64,000 nucleotides of DNA, taken from contig NZ_BMFW01000004.1 in NCBI RefSeq assembly GCF_014639275.1, positions 1 to 64,000 of the forward strand, given 5' to 3'. This stretch comes from Arthrobacter liuii (GTDB lineage Bacteria; Actinomycetota; Actinomycetes; Actinomycetales; Micrococcaceae). A model generated the notes under the pieces. The model did not search any database, was not told the DNA's origin, and saw nothing but the letters and a program-made list of their open reading frames with translations. The translations under genes were made by a program, and so were the position numbers. Each line of letters starts with the position of its first letter. Position 1 is the first letter of the stretch. This document shows, one piece after another, positions 1-8,924 of the stretch.

Positions 1-147
1 CGCCGGCCTGCAGAGGACGGCAGTAGCGGCTGGATGCGGGCCCATTGCCCATCAGTCAAAACGGAAGTACGCGACACCCATCAAGCATCCCGGATGCGGT
101 CATCAGGCTTTGGGAGACACGCCCTAGGCGCGGAAACGCATTCGAGT

Positions 148-160
148 TAGTCTAATTAAC
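148..160 (+). promoter_or_regulatory. Leaderless promoter -10 and small palindrome before the TetR gene
   Basis: TAGTCT at 148-153 fits the actinobacterial -10 pattern TAnnnT and lies 7 nt before the ATG at 161, with no Shine-Dalgarno sequence, so the mRNA is probably leaderless. The -10 sits inside a short palindrome (TTAG/CTAA, 147-155, within GTTA...TAAC, 146-160), which would suit autorepression by the TetR protein. The operator role is inference. Confidence 0.45.
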
Positions 161-766
161 ATGAATGCGGGCGGGGCCCAACCCCGGGCATACGACTCCA
201 GGAAACGTGCCTCCTCGGCGGCCGAAACGGGGCGCCGGATCCTGCAGGCCACCGAGGACCTCTTCCTGGAGGGGCCGTTGGCCGGGGTCACGCTCAGTGC
301 AGTCGCCGCCCGTGCCGGTGTCACGGTGCAGACGGTCATCCGCAGGTTCGGGGACCGGGCAAGCCTGATCGATGCCTGCGCCCAAGCCGCCTCCGGCCGG
401 GTGGGCAGCCAGCGCAACGCTGCTCCTCCCGGCGACGTCCCGGCCGCCATCGACAATCTCCTGGAACACTACGAAACCACCGCCGCGCTGGCCTTGAAGC
501 TGTTGGCCGAGGAGCAAACCTCCCCCGTTTTGGCGGACATTACCGCTGGCGGCCGCCGCCTGCACCGCCAATGGTGCGGTCGGGTCTTCGCCCCATTCCT
601 GGACCCACTGAACGGCAGCCCGGACCACGACCGCCGGCTGGCCCAGTTCGTCGCCCTCTGCGACGTCTACACCTGGAAACTGCTGCGCCTCGACGCCGGA
701 CTGAGCCGCGACCAGGTGGCACACTGCCTGCTCGAAATGCTCGCACCCTTCACCCGGAGGCCCTGA
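161..766 (+). CDS. TetR family transcriptional regulator
   Basis: A 201-residue one-domain-plus-ligand-domain regulator. Residues about 20-70 form the TetR-type DNA-binding domain, with the helix-turn-helix at about 44-63 (AVAARAGVTVQTVIRRFGD). The rest is a variable helical ligand/dimer domain that I cannot assign to a ligand. The stop overlaps the next start as TGATG (764-768), so it is translationally coupled to the downstream glycosyltransferase. It probably controls that gene and itself, which could link the pair to modification of a macrolide-like or phenolic compound. The start was chosen because a leaderless-type -10 lies directly upstream. Confidence 0.85.
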   Translation: MNAGGAQPRAYDSRKRASSAAETGRRILQATEDLFLEGPLAGVTLSAVAARAGVTVQTVIRRFGDRASLIDACAQAASGRVGSQRNAAPPGDVPAAIDNLLEHYETTAALALKLLAEEQTSPVLADITAGGRRLHRQWCGRVFAPFLDPLNGSPDHDRRLAQFVALCDVYTWKLLRLDAGLSRDQVAHCLLEMLAPFTRRP

Positions 767-2037
767 TGTCCACAGTGCTTGCCTATACCTCACCCGCCAT
801 CGGCCACCTCTTCCCGATGGTCCCGCTGCTCCAGGAGCTTAAGGCCCGTGGGCATGAGGTGCATGTCCGCACCCTCCGCCAACAGGTCCCGCTGCTCCGC
901 GACACAGGGTTGTATGCCAGCCCGGTGGCTGACAGCATCCTTGCGGTCGAGGCTGCGGACTACCGCGCCAGCGGCGCAAAGGCCGCGTTGGCTTCCAGTG
1001 TGGAGACCTTCACGGCCCGCGCCCGTTTCGATGCCCCTGACCTCCAGGAAGCCATCGACGCCGTGGACCCGGACCTGCTGCTTGTCGACATCAACGCGTG
1101 GGGAGCCCGCATCCAGGCCGAGGCCTCGGGCCTGCCGTGGGCCACTTTCAGCCCCTATACTCCGCCGCTGCAGTCGAGGGGAACGCCCCCATTCGGCCCC
1201 GGACTCGCGCCCATGTCCGGTCCTTTGGGACGGGCGCGCGATGCGGTGGCCCGCCGCCTGGTGATCGGGGCCGTCGAAAAGCTGATGCTGCCGCGCATCA
1301 ATTCGCTGCGGGCAGGCCTGTCCGGCGGCACGCTTCCGCCCGTCAGCGGTGCCGACGAGATGTTCCTGACCGCGCCGCTGATGCTCGTGGCCACATCCGA
1401 GCCGTTCGAGTACCCCCATCCGGACTGGGGGCACGCCGTGCGCATGATCGGCGCCCTTGAGTGGGAGCCGCCCGCCGAGCATCCCGCCTGGCTCCGCGAG
1501 GGCCCGGGTCCGCTGGTCCTGGTAACCACCTCCTCCGAATACCAGGCCGACGAGGCCATCGTCCACGCCGCGCTGGCGGGCCTGGCCGCTGAACCGTTCA
1601 CTGTGGTGGCCACCCTTCCGGCGTCGGAAGCGGGATCCGCGGGCGCCGGGCGTGCGCCCGGCACGGACGGCTTCGGGCCGGTCCCGGCAAACGCCCGACT
1701 TGAGCACTTTGTCCCGCACGGCAAGGTTCTTGACCACGCAGCAGTTGCCATAACCCACGGCGGCATGGGGGCAACACAGAAGGCGCTGGCCAAAGGCGTG
1801 CCCGTGGTGGTGGTTCCGTTCGGGCGCGACCAGCATGAGGTGGCGGCACGGGTGGTGGCGGCAGGCGCTGGAGTGCGGCTCAACAGGAAGCAGCTCACCC
1901 CCGAAAAGCTGCGTGCCGCCGTCCATCAGGCCCGGGGCAAAGCAGCGGGGGCGCGGCGGATTGCCGAAGGCTACGTTGCCGCCGGCGGAGCGGCGGCAGG
2001 GGTGGATGCGCTGGAGGAACTGGTACGGCTAGACTGA
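766..2037 (+). CDS. MGT/UGT-type glycosyltransferase (GT1 family)
   Basis: A 423-residue GT-B fold glycosyltransferase. The N-terminus (VLAYTSPAIGHLFPMVPLL) has the G-H acceptor-binding motif of macrolide and flavonoid glycosyltransferases. The C-terminal nucleotide-sugar site contains THGGMG at residues 330-335, followed by KGVPVVVVPFGRDQ. Family members transfer a hexose from an NDP-sugar to small hydrophobic acceptors and often inactivate antibiotics; the substrate here is unknown. The start at 766 is preferred over longer frames because CGGAGG (755-760) precedes it and it overlaps the TetR stop. No signal peptide or membrane segment was seen, so it is probably cytosolic. Confidence 0.85.
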   Translation: MSTVLAYTSPAIGHLFPMVPLLQELKARGHEVHVRTLRQQVPLLRDTGLYASPVADSILAVEAADYRASGAKAALASSVETFTARARFDAPDLQEAIDAVDPDLLLVDINAWGARIQAEASGLPWATFSPYTPPLQSRGTPPFGPGLAPMSGPLGRARDAVARRLVIGAVEKLMLPRINSLRAGLSGGTLPPVSGADEMFLTAPLMLVATSEPFEYPHPDWGHAVRMIGALEWEPPAEHPAWLREGPGPLVLVTTSSEYQADEAIVHAALAGLAAEPFTVVATLPASEAGSAGAGRAPGTDGFGPVPANARLEHFVPHGKVLDHAAVAITHGGMGATQKALAKGVPVVVVPFGRDQHEVAARVVAAGAGVRLNRKQLTPEKLRAAVHQARGKAAGARRIAEGYVAAGGAAAGVDALEELVRLD

Positions 2038-2071
2038 CGGCCCTAGACGCCTGCACTTTTTCGGGAATTCG

Positions 2072-3421
2072 ATGACGAACCTGCTCCAGCCTGAACCGCG
2101 CCAGCGTGCCGCCCTGGCCGGGCATGAGCGCCTGGGCGGCGCCACTCCCGAAATCCCCGGCCTGCGCAAACTCATCCGGGAATCCTGGCAGCGGTCGGCA
2201 AGCTTCAAGGCCGACCCGGACAGCCTGGCGGCGCCGCTGGCCTTCGACTGGGACGAGCTGGAGGATTACCGCCGGCAGCACCCCCTGGCCGCAATCATGC
2301 CGGTCATCAACAAACTCCTGGTCCAGCCCAGCCACGACAGCGGCCTCCTGGTGGCGGTGGGCGACGAAGTAGGCAGGCTGCTGTGGGTGGACGGCGACCC
2401 TGCCCTCCAGCGCCGTGCGGAAGGCATGATGTTCGTCCCCGGCGCCGACTGGTCCGAAGCCAGTGTTGGAACCAGCGCCCCGGGCACTGCCCTTGCCCTG
2501 GGCCGCGGAATCCAGATCGCCGGCGCCGAGCATTACCAGCGCGCGGTCCATCCCTGGAGCTGCACGGCGGTCCCTTTCCACGACCCCGACTCCGGCGCCG
2601 TGCTCGGCGTCGTGGACATCACCGGGACGGCCACCGCGGTGGCACCGCACACGCTGTCGCTGGTGGAGGCCACAGTGGCGGCGGCCCAGGCACAGTTGCG
2701 GGTGGAACGCCTGCAGCATGCCGCGGACCTTTCCAGGAAGCCGGCACGACGACGGTCCCCGGCCTCCGGCGCCGGCCAGGGTCCTGCTGCCCGGGAAGGA
2801 AGTCGTGCCAGGGAGGGCAGCCTCTACCGGAACAGCCTGCAGCTGCTGGGCCGGGACCAGGCGCTGCTCAGCATGGGCGGCAGGACGGTGTCCCTGTCCG
2901 CGCGGCACAGCGAAATCCTGGCCCTGCTCAGCACGCACCCGGAGGGGCTCAGCGCCGAGGAACTCAGTTCGCTGCTGTACCCGGGCGAGGGCTCTACCAT
3001 CACCCTGCGGGCCGAGATGGTCCGCCTGCGCAAGGTCATCCAGCAGCTGAGCCCGGACGCTGTCCCGGGTTCGCGCCCCTACCGGCTCCCCCTGGACCTG
3101 GTGCCGGATTCGGGCCAGGTGCTCAGCTGCCTGCAGCGCGGTGCACACCGCATAGCCCTGGAAATCTACCGCGGCCAGGTGCTCCCGCGGTCGGAGGCGC
3201 CGGGCATCGCCGAACTGAGGAGCAGGGTCTCCTTCCTGCTCCGGGAAGCGGTCCTCACAGATGGAAGTGCCGAATCCCTGCTCAAGTACGCCGCCCTTCC
3301 TGAGGCAAGGGACGACGTCGGCATCCGGCGTGCTGCGCTCCGCCTCCTGCCGCCGCGCTCACCCAAGCGCGCCGCCGTCGTCGCCGACCTGGAACGGCTG
3401 GAAGCCGAACTGCGGGCCTGA
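2072..3421 (+). CDS. GAF-domain transcriptional regulator (AcoR-like N-terminus, winged-helix-like C-terminus)
   Basis: A 449-residue protein. Residues about 25-210 resemble the N-terminal GAF sensor region of AcoR-type activators (LRKLIRESWQRS, then VGTSAPGTAL and VVDITG). There is no AAA+ sigma-54 interaction domain. Instead, after a basic, Arg/Gly-rich linker (about 225-250), residues about 268-345 look like a winged-helix unit (SARHSEILALLSTHPEGLS, then RAEMVRLRKVI). It lies directly upstream of the lipoprotein and aldehyde dehydrogenase genes, so control of aldehyde/alcohol metabolism is a reasonable inference. Proteins of this layout occur next to ExaC-type dehydrogenases in actinobacteria. 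The ligand is unknown. Confidence 0.75.
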   Translation: MTNLLQPEPRQRAALAGHERLGGATPEIPGLRKLIRESWQRSASFKADPDSLAAPLAFDWDELEDYRRQHPLAAIMPVINKLLVQPSHDSGLLVAVGDEVGRLLWVDGDPALQRRAEGMMFVPGADWSEASVGTSAPGTALALGRGIQIAGAEHYQRAVHPWSCTAVPFHDPDSGAVLGVVDITGTATAVAPHTLSLVEATVAAAQAQLRVERLQHAADLSRKPARRRSPASGAGQGPAAREGSRAREGSLYRNSLQLLGRDQALLSMGGRTVSLSARHSEILALLSTHPEGLSAEELSSLLYPGEGSTITLRAEMVRLRKVIQQLSPDAVPGSRPYRLPLDLVPDSGQVLSCLQRGAHRIALEIYRGQVLPRSEAPGIAELRSRVSFLLREAVLTDGSAESLLKYAALPEARDDVGIRRAALRLLPPRSPKRAAVVADLERLEAELRA

Positions 3422-3511
3422 CTGTTGCCCGGGCAGCGCCGCCGCTGGTGCGGGCGGCACCCGGCCGGGGCCGATATCGTGGGGGCAAGCCAAACGAAAG
3501 CAGTTGCCCCC

Positions 3512-4210
3512 GTGAACAAGACCACAGCCAGTAAAAAGAAGTTCCTTGCCAATTCGGCCGTGACGGGCAAACGCCTCGGCGTCCTCCTTGCCGTTTCCGC
3601 CTTGGTTGCCGGCACGGCAGCCTGCTCCGGACCTTCGCCGGCGCCGTCTGTGCCGAGCGGTGGCACGTCCGCTGCCTCTTCTCCAACGGCGACGGCATCC
3701 GTGCCCGCAACGCCTGCCGCGCCGGCTGCAACCGGCTGGTCACTGGACCCCGCGGGCGGGAACGCAAGGATCAAGGCCGCGGGACTGGACGTTCTGAACG
3801 CCGAAGGGACCGCCGATCACTACCACGCGCACCTGGATGTGCTGGTGGACGGCAAGGCGGTCCCCGTGCCGGCCTATATCGGCTTCAGTTTCAGCGCCGC
3901 CGGCCAGCCCAACGGGATCTCCGCCTTACATACCCACGACACCTCCGGAATCATCCACGTGGAAGCCCCCACCGCCGGGCTGGCCTACACTCTGGGCCAG
4001 GTGCTCACGGAATGGGGAGTCATGGACGGGCAGGACGCCACAGGCACACCGCATGGTGGAACGGGCGGATGGAGCGCCTACGTGAACGGCGTACGGCAGG
4101 ACGGACCGATCACCGGCGTCGTCCTGAAAGCCCACGACGAGGTTGTGCTTTCCTACGGAGCCGCGCCCTCGCCGGTACCGGCCACCTACTCCTTTCCGGC
4201 CGGACTCTAA
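3512..4210 (+). CDS. Secreted lipoprotein, hypothetical
   Basis: A 232-residue predicted lipoprotein. The GTG start at 3512 gives a lysine-rich n-region, a hydrophobic stretch ([13 protein letters not shown]) and a lipobox-like cysteine at residue 38 (GTAAC). A Ser/Pro/Ala-rich spacer of about 35 residues follows, then a domain of about 150 residues containing two histidine-rich spots (DHYHAHLDV and [13 protein letters not shown]). I do not recognise a named family. The histidines could bind a metal, but this is only suggested by composition. It lies between the GAF regulator and the aldehyde dehydrogenase on the same strand, which may be incidental. Confidence 0.7.
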   Translation: MNKTTASKKKFLANSAVTGKRLGVLLAVSALVAGTAACSGPSPAPSVPSGGTSAASSPTATASVPATPAAPAATGWSLDPAGGNARIKAAGLDVLNAEGTADHYHAHLDVLVDGKAVPVPAYIGFSFSAAGQPNGISALHTHDTSGIIHVEAPTAGLAYTLGQVLTEWGVMDGQDATGTPHGGTGGWSAYVNGVRQDGPITGVVLKAHDEVVLSYGAAPSPVPATYSFPAGL

Positions 4211-4225
4211 AGCCGTTGCCTGCCC

Positions 4226-4249
4226 AGGTTGCAACCTTGCTGCAACCTT
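4226..4249 (+). promoter_or_regulatory. Candidate operator upstream of the aldehyde dehydrogenase
   Basis: AGGTTGCAACCT (4226-4237) is a perfect 12-bp palindrome. It is followed at once by TGCTGCAACCTT, so GGTTGCA (4227-4233) and TGCAACC (4241-4247) also form a second inverted pair. It lies about 75 bp before the dehydrogenase start. It is a plausible binding site for the GAF regulator at 2072; the partner is inference. Confidence 0.4.
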
Positions 4250-4322
4250 CCCGCTCCTACGCTGGGTCCATCGGCGAGCGCCCTTGTGGGCCAGCCTTCT
4301 GCACAGCAAAGGAGCTAAGCAC

Positions 4323-5846
4323 ATGACCGTTTACGCACAGCCGGGAACCGACGGTTCGAAGGTCACTTTCAAGGACCGGTACGAGAACTGGATTGGCGGC
4401 GAATGGGTGGCCCCTGTGAAGGGCCAGTACTTCGACAACATCACCCCCGTGACGGGCAAGGCGTTCTGCCAGGTCGCCCGCGGCACGGCGGAGGACATCG
4501 AACTGGCCCTGGACGCGGCGCACAAGGCCGCGCCCTCGTGGGGCAAAACTTCCGTGGCGGAGCGCGCCGCCATCCTGAACAGGATTGCCGACCGCATCGA
4601 CGACAACCTCGAGATGTTGGCCGTCGCCGAGACATGGGACAACGGCAAGCCCATCCGGGAAACGATCAATGCAGACCTGCCGCTGGCCTCGGACCACTTC
4701 CGCTATTTCGCCTCCGCGGTCCGGGCGCAGGAAGGCAGCCTGTCCCAGCTGGACGACAACACCACCGCGTACCACTTCCACGAACCGCTCGGCGTGGTGG
4801 GCCAGATCATCCCCTGGAACTTCCCCATCCTCATGGCGGTATGGAAGCTGGCACCCGCGCTCGCCGCCGGCAATACCGTGGTGCTCAAGCCTGCGGAGCA
4901 GACGCCCAGCTCCATCCTGGTCCTGATGGAGCTCATCGGGGACCTGCTGCCCGCCGGTGTCATCAACGTGGTCAACGGCTTCGGCGTGGAGGCCGGGAAG
5001 CCGCTGGCGTCCAGTTCCCGGATCCGCAAGATCGCTTTCACCGGTGAGACCACCACCGGCCGGCTCATCAGCCAGTACGCCAGCCAGAACCTGATTCCCG
5101 TCACCCTGGAACTGGGCGGCAAGAGCCCCAACATCTTCTTCAACGATGTTGCCCAGGAGAACGACGCGTTCTACGACAAGGCCCAGGAGGGCTTCGCGCT
5201 CTTCGCCTTCAACCAGGGTGAAGTCTGCACCTGCCCGTCGCGGGCCCTGGTACAGGAGGACATCTACGAGTCATTCATGGCGGACGCCGTGGCCCGGGTG
5301 GAAAAGATGATCCAGGGCAACCCCCTGGACACCGAAACCCAGGTTGGTGCGCAGGCCTCCAACGACCAGCTGGAGAAGATCCTGTCCTATATCGACATCG
5401 GGAAGCAGGAGGGCGCCAAGGTGCTGACGGGCGGCGCCCGCGCAGAACTGCCGGGCGACCTGGCCGGCGGTTTCTACGTCCAGCCCACCGTGTTTGAGGG
5501 CCACAACCGGATGCGGATCTTCCAGGAGGAGATCTTCGGCCCCGTAGTGGCGGTGACGAAGTTCAGCGACTACAACGACGCCATGGGCATCGCCAACGAC
5601 ACGCTGTACGGTCTGGGAGCCGGCGTATGGTCCCGCAACGGCAACGTGGCTTACCGCGCAGGCCGGGAGATCCAGGCCGGCCGTGTCTGGGTCAACAACT
5701 ACCACGCCTACCCCGCGGGCGCGGCCTTCGGCGGCTACAAGTCATCCGGCATCGGCCGTGAAAACCACGCCATGATGCTTGACCATTACCAGCAGACCAA
5801 GAACCTGCTGGTCAGCTACGACGAAAACAAGCTGGGTTTCTTCTAG
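4323..5846 (+). CDS. NAD-dependent aldehyde dehydrogenase (ExaC/AldA type)
   Basis: A 507-residue ALDH superfamily enzyme that oxidises aldehydes, probably acetaldehyde, to carboxylates with NAD+. Visible hallmarks are [19 protein letters not shown] (coenzyme domain), FTGETTTG, the general base glutamate in LELGGKSPN (about residue 263) and the catalytic cysteine in [12 protein letters not shown] (C302, with a second cysteine at 304). Length is normal. The start at 4323 has AAAGGAG 9 nt upstream; longer frames lack a ribosome site. The DUF779 gene starts 3 nt after the stop, a common pairing with this ALDH subtype, and a GAF regulator lies upstream. Confidence 0.93.
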   Translation: MTVYAQPGTDGSKVTFKDRYENWIGGEWVAPVKGQYFDNITPVTGKAFCQVARGTAEDIELALDAAHKAAPSWGKTSVAERAAILNRIADRIDDNLEMLAVAETWDNGKPIRETINADLPLASDHFRYFASAVRAQEGSLSQLDDNTTAYHFHEPLGVVGQIIPWNFPILMAVWKLAPALAAGNTVVLKPAEQTPSSILVLMELIGDLLPAGVINVVNGFGVEAGKPLASSSRIRKIAFTGETTTGRLISQYASQNLIPVTLELGGKSPNIFFNDVAQENDAFYDKAQEGFALFAFNQGEVCTCPSRALVQEDIYESFMADAVARVEKMIQGNPLDTETQVGAQASNDQLEKILSYIDIGKQEGAKVLTGGARAELPGDLAGGFYVQPTVFEGHNRMRIFQEEIFGPVVAVTKFSDYNDAMGIANDTLYGLGAGVWSRNGNVAYRAGREIQAGRVWVNNYHAYPAGAAFGGYKSSGIGRENHAMMLDHYQQTKNLLVSYDENKLGFF

Positions 5847-5849
5847 GCC

Positions 5850-6257
5850 ATGGCTTCCAACAGGCTCGATGCCGGCGTGACGCTGCCCGGGGAGGACTTT
5901 TCCAGGGTGGCGCTCACGCCTGCCGCAGTGGAGTTGCTGCGGCTGCTGTGGGACCGGCACGGCCCGCTCATGTTCCACCAGTCCGGCGGCTGCTGCGACG
6001 GGTCGTCCCCCATGTGCTACCCGGCAGGGGACTTCATCACGGGGGAGTCTGACATCCTGCTGGGGCTGTTCGACCTCTCCGACGGACTACGGCCCGAGCC
6101 GCTGGAGTTCTGGATGTCCCGGGAACAGTTCAACTATTGGAGCCACACCCATCTGACCGTGGACGTTGTACCGGGCCGGGGGAGCGGCTTTTCGGTGGAG
6201 GCGCCGGAGGGCAAACGTTTCCTGATCCGGTCAACGCTGATGGATTGGCCCTCCTGA
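5850..6257 (+). CDS. DUF779 domain protein
   Basis: A 135-residue protein of the DUF779 family. The motif GGCCDGSSPMCYPAGDF with three cysteines is typical, and a thiol or metal role is possible but unproven. The family is very often encoded next to acetaldehyde/aldehyde dehydrogenases, as here: the gap is 3 nt, so the two are certainly co-transcribed. The function is not established. A strong intrinsic terminator follows at 6276, which closes the unit. Confidence 0.88.
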   Translation: MASNRLDAGVTLPGEDFSRVALTPAAVELLRLLWDRHGPLMFHQSGGCCDGSSPMCYPAGDFITGESDILLGLFDLSDGLRPEPLEFWMSREQFNYWSHTHLTVDVVPGRGSGFSVEAPEGKRFLIRSTLMDWPS

Positions 6258-6275
6258 CCGGTTCGATCGAAAAGC

Positions 6276-6313
6276 GCTTGACGCCCTTCTGATGGAGGGC
6301 GTCAAGCTTTTTT
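6276..6313 (+). terminator. Rho-independent terminator after the ALDH-DUF779 unit
   Basis: A perfect 12-bp stem (GCTTGACGCCCT / AGGGCGTCAAGC) with an 8-nt loop is followed by six T residues. Confidence 0.92.
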
Positions 6314-6432
6314 GCAGAACAAGGTTCGGTTAACGGGCCGTCTCACCATTCGGAACAATTGGGACCGTCCAGTGGATGGACACTATCGTTGATAGGTCTG
6401 TTTCCATCACAAACCAGGATTGTGGCCCCCTT

Positions 6433-7995
6433 ATGAACCTTCTGCGGACAAAATCCATCGAGCAGTCGATCGCCGACGCGGATGAGCCCGGACGCAAGCT
6501 TAAGCGTTCCCTCAGCACCTGGGACCTCATGATCATGGGCGTGGCAGTGGCTGTCGGCGCCGGCATCTTCTCGGTCGGCGCCAAAGCCGCCGCCAACTTT
6601 GCAGGTCCCGCCGTCACCCTCTCCTTCGCGATCGCCGCGGTCACGTGCGCGCTGGCCATCATGTGCTACGCCGAGTTCGCCACCGCCATTCCCGTGGCCG
6701 GCTCCGCCTACGTCTTCACCTATGCCACGATGGGCGAACTCCTTGCCTGGATCATTGGCTGGAACCTGATCCTGGAGCTGTTCACGGCCGCTGCGGTGAT
6801 CGCCAAATACTGGGGCATCTACCTCAGCAAGGTATTCGCCCTCACGGGACTGGACATCCCCCCGGCCATCTCCCTGGGCGGCGTGGACCTCTACTGGGGC
6901 GCGTTCCTCATCGTGGCCATCTTCACCGTGCTGCTGGTGCTGGGCACCAAGCTCTCCGCCCGCGTTGGCAACATCTTCACCCTGATCAAGATCGGCGTGG
7001 TCCTGTTCGTGATCGTGGTGGGCTTCACCTACGTGAAGTTCGAGAACTACAGCCCGTTTGTACCGACTGCGCAGCCCCCGGCAGGCGACGGCGCCGCTGA
7101 CGTCCTGAAGCAGTCGTTCTTCGGCTTCCTGACCGGGGCTGCCCCCGCCCAGTACGGCACCATGGGCATCTTCGCCGGTGCCGCGCTGGTGTTCTTTGCC
7201 TTCATCGGTTTCGACGTCGTGGCCACCTCCGCCGAAGAAGTGAAGAATCCGCAGAAGACCCTTCCCCGCGGCATCTTTGGCGGCCTGGCCTTGGTGACGC
7301 TGCTCTACATCCTCGTTTCCCTGGCCCTGACCGGCATGGTGTCCTACACCCAGCTGGCCGAGGCCAAGAGCCCCACCCTAACCACAGCCTTCGAAGCAGT
7401 GGGTGACACCTCCGCCGCCAAGGTCATTGCCTTCGGTTCCCTGGTGGGCCTGACCACGGTGATCATGGTGCTCCTCATGGGCCTGTCCCGCGTGGTGCTG
7501 GCCATGAGCCGCGACGGCCTGCTGCCCCGTTCCCTGTCAAAGACCAGCGAGAAGCGTTCGACGCCGGCGCGCCTCCAGATCATCTGCGGCGCCGCGGTTG
7601 CCCTGGTGGCAGGCCTCACCAACGTGGACCTGCTGGAGGAAATGATCAACATCGGTACGTTGTCGGCGTTCGTGGTGGTCAGCCTGGGAATCCTGGTGCT
7701 GCGCAGGAAGCGCCCGGACCTGAAGCCCGCCTTCCGCGTCCCGTTCGGCAAGGTACTGCCGATCGTTTCTGCCGTGCTGTGCCTGTACCTGATGACCAAC
7801 CTCGCCGTGGAAACCTGGATCTTCTTCGCGTTCTGGCTGGTGCTGGGCCTTGCCATCTACTTCGCGTACGGCCAGCGCCACTCGCGGCTCAACGAGCGCT
7901 TCGCCGAAGCCAATGCGACGGTCAACGGTGCCCCCGGCTCCGCGCCCCGCATGGCCGCTGCGCCCGATGACGAGGACGAGCTTAGCCGGACCTGA
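6433..7995 (+). CDS. APC superfamily amino acid permease (cationic amino acid transporter type)
   Basis: A 520-residue integral membrane protein with about 12-13 hydrophobic helices. The N-terminus (RTKSIEQSIADADEP, then LKRSLSTWDL) and the first helix with GAGIFSVG are characteristic of the APC/CAT group, which imports amino acids by proton symport. FAFIGFDVVATSAEEVKNP is the conserved helix 6-8 motif of this group. The start at 6433 was chosen because family members begin MNLLRTKS; an upstream ATG at 6376 would add 19 residues. No clear ribosome site was seen. The hydrophilic C-terminal tail is rich in Ala, Pro and Asp/Glu. Substrate not predictable. Confidence 0.88.
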   Translation: MNLLRTKSIEQSIADADEPGRKLKRSLSTWDLMIMGVAVAVGAGIFSVGAKAAANFAGPAVTLSFAIAAVTCALAIMCYAEFATAIPVAGSAYVFTYATMGELLAWIIGWNLILELFTAAAVIAKYWGIYLSKVFALTGLDIPPAISLGGVDLYWGAFLIVAIFTVLLVLGTKLSARVGNIFTLIKIGVVLFVIVVGFTYVKFENYSPFVPTAQPPAGDGAADVLKQSFFGFLTGAAPAQYGTMGIFAGAALVFFAFIGFDVVATSAEEVKNPQKTLPRGIFGGLALVTLLYILVSLALTGMVSYTQLAEAKSPTLTTAFEAVGDTSAAKVIAFGSLVGLTTVIMVLLMGLSRVVLAMSRDGLLPRSLSKTSEKRSTPARLQIICGAAVALVAGLTNVDLLEEMINIGTLSAFVVVSLGILVLRRKRPDLKPAFRVPFGKVLPIVSAVLCLYLMTNLAVETWIFFAFWLVLGLAIYFAYGQRHSRLNERFAEANATVNGAPGSAPRMAAAPDDEDELSRT

Positions 7996-8020
7996 CGGTT
8001 CCGCCACGCCAGCTGTCGAC

Positions 8021-8050
8021 CTGCCCGCCCGGCCTGTGCCGGGCGGGCAG
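8021..8050 (+). terminator. Hairpin after the permease gene
   Basis: A perfect 13-bp GC-rich stem (CTGCCCGCCCGGC / GCCGGGCGGGCAG) with a 4-nt loop lies 25 nt after the permease stop. There is no T-run after it, so termination is possible but weakly supported. Confidence 0.45.
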
Positions 8051-8130
8051 GCGCGTTTCCGGGCAGCCGCGTTCCCGGGCAGCCGCGTTCCCGGCTCCCC
8101 AATGTCGTCCGGTTACCCAGTGTCTTCCGG
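8051..8130. repeat. Short imperfect tandem repeats
   Basis: Three copies of a 16-bp unit close to CGCGTTCCCGGGCAGC run from about 8052 to 8096, with the first and last copies diverged. A second degenerate series follows (CCAATGTC..TCCGG, CCAGTGTC..TCCGG, CCAGTGCC), to about 8135. They fill the intergenic space between convergent genes. Confidence 0.55.
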
Positions 8131-8148
8131 CGGTCCAGTGCCTCCCCG

Positions 8149-8784
8149 TCAAGGCGCCGCGTACCGGCCCACCCACTCCACCAGCGGACGCAGCTGCCGC
8201 CACCTGGCTGCGATCTCCTCCGCGGCCGCTTCCGTGGATACCCAGGCAGGACGGGCCGGACCCCACCCGGTATACAGGGTCTTGTGCTTGAGGAGTTCCA
8301 CCCGTGGGTGGTCCCTGTCGAAGCCGCGGGGGACGGTCTTGAGTTTCTCGCCTTCGATGCGGAAACCTGCCGCCGCCAACGAATCCACGATCTCCTGAAG
8401 GGCGGAGCCGCTGCCCGAAGCATCCGCCGCAGCCCGGAACCGGGCCAGCTGCGCAGGCGTATGGGAGCGGTAGCCGCCTCCCACCAGCAGCCCGTCGGCG
8501 CTGACCTGAAGGTAGTAGCCCACCCCTTCCTGCCTGGTGGCAAAGACGCCCTGGGCCGTTTTGTAGGGGGACTTGTCGGCTGAAAAGCGGACGTCCCGGT
8601 AGGGGCGGAACAGCCTGGCAGGACCGAACTCCGGCTCCAGCCCGGCCAGGAGCACCGCCAGCGGTTCCTTGACGGCGGCCTGGTACGTGTCCTTGTGTCC
8701 CAGCCACCACTCGCGGTTGTTGTGTTCTTCCAGCTCCGCATAGAACCGGAAGGCTTCCGGGGGAATGCCTGCAAATGTGTCCAT
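8149..8784 (-). CDS. DUF2461 family protein
   Basis: A 211-residue protein of the DUF2461 family (TIGR02453-like). Features visible are FRFYAELEEHNNREWWLGHK near the N-terminus, RLFRPYRDVRFSADKSPYKT and the YYLQVSADGLLVGGGYR strand region. These motifs are typical, and length is normal. The biochemical function of the family is not known to me. It is transcribed alone; a TAGGCT -10 lies 6 nt before the ATG (8796-8791 on the minus strand), which fits a leaderless transcript. Predicted cytosolic. Confidence 0.85.
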   Translation of the reverse strand: MDTFAGIPPEAFRFYAELEEHNNREWWLGHKDTYQAAVKEPLAVLLAGLEPEFGPARLFRPYRDVRFSADKSPYKTAQGVFATRQEGVGYYLQVSADGLLVGGGYRSHTPAQLARFRAAADASGSGSALQEIVDSLAAAGFRIEGEKLKTVPRGFDRDHPRVELLKHKTLYTGWGPARPAWVSTEAAAEEIAARWRQLRPLVEWVGRYAAP

Positions 8785-8855
8785 GAACGGAGCCTAGGAG
8801 GGCCGCAGGGGGCAGGCCAGAGGACCTGGACCGTATGTGCAAAAGCGCCCGGCAC

Positions 8856-8897
8856 CAAAAAGACCACCCCGCCACAGAATCCCGTGGCGGGGTGGTC
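8856..8897 (-). terminator. Terminator of furA-katA
   Basis: On the minus strand a perfect 14-bp stem (GACCACCCCGCCAC / GTGGCGGGGTGGTC) with an 8-nt loop is followed by TTTTT, 27 nt after the catalase stop. Confidence 0.9.
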
Positions 8898-8924
8898 CAT
8901 CAGTCCAGCAGGCAGGAAGCCTTA

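Noticed and set aside
571-765. Longer start for the glycosyltransferase
   Set aside because: It overlaps the TetR gene in another frame; the family start (VLAYTSPAIGH) and the ribosome site at 755 place it at 766.
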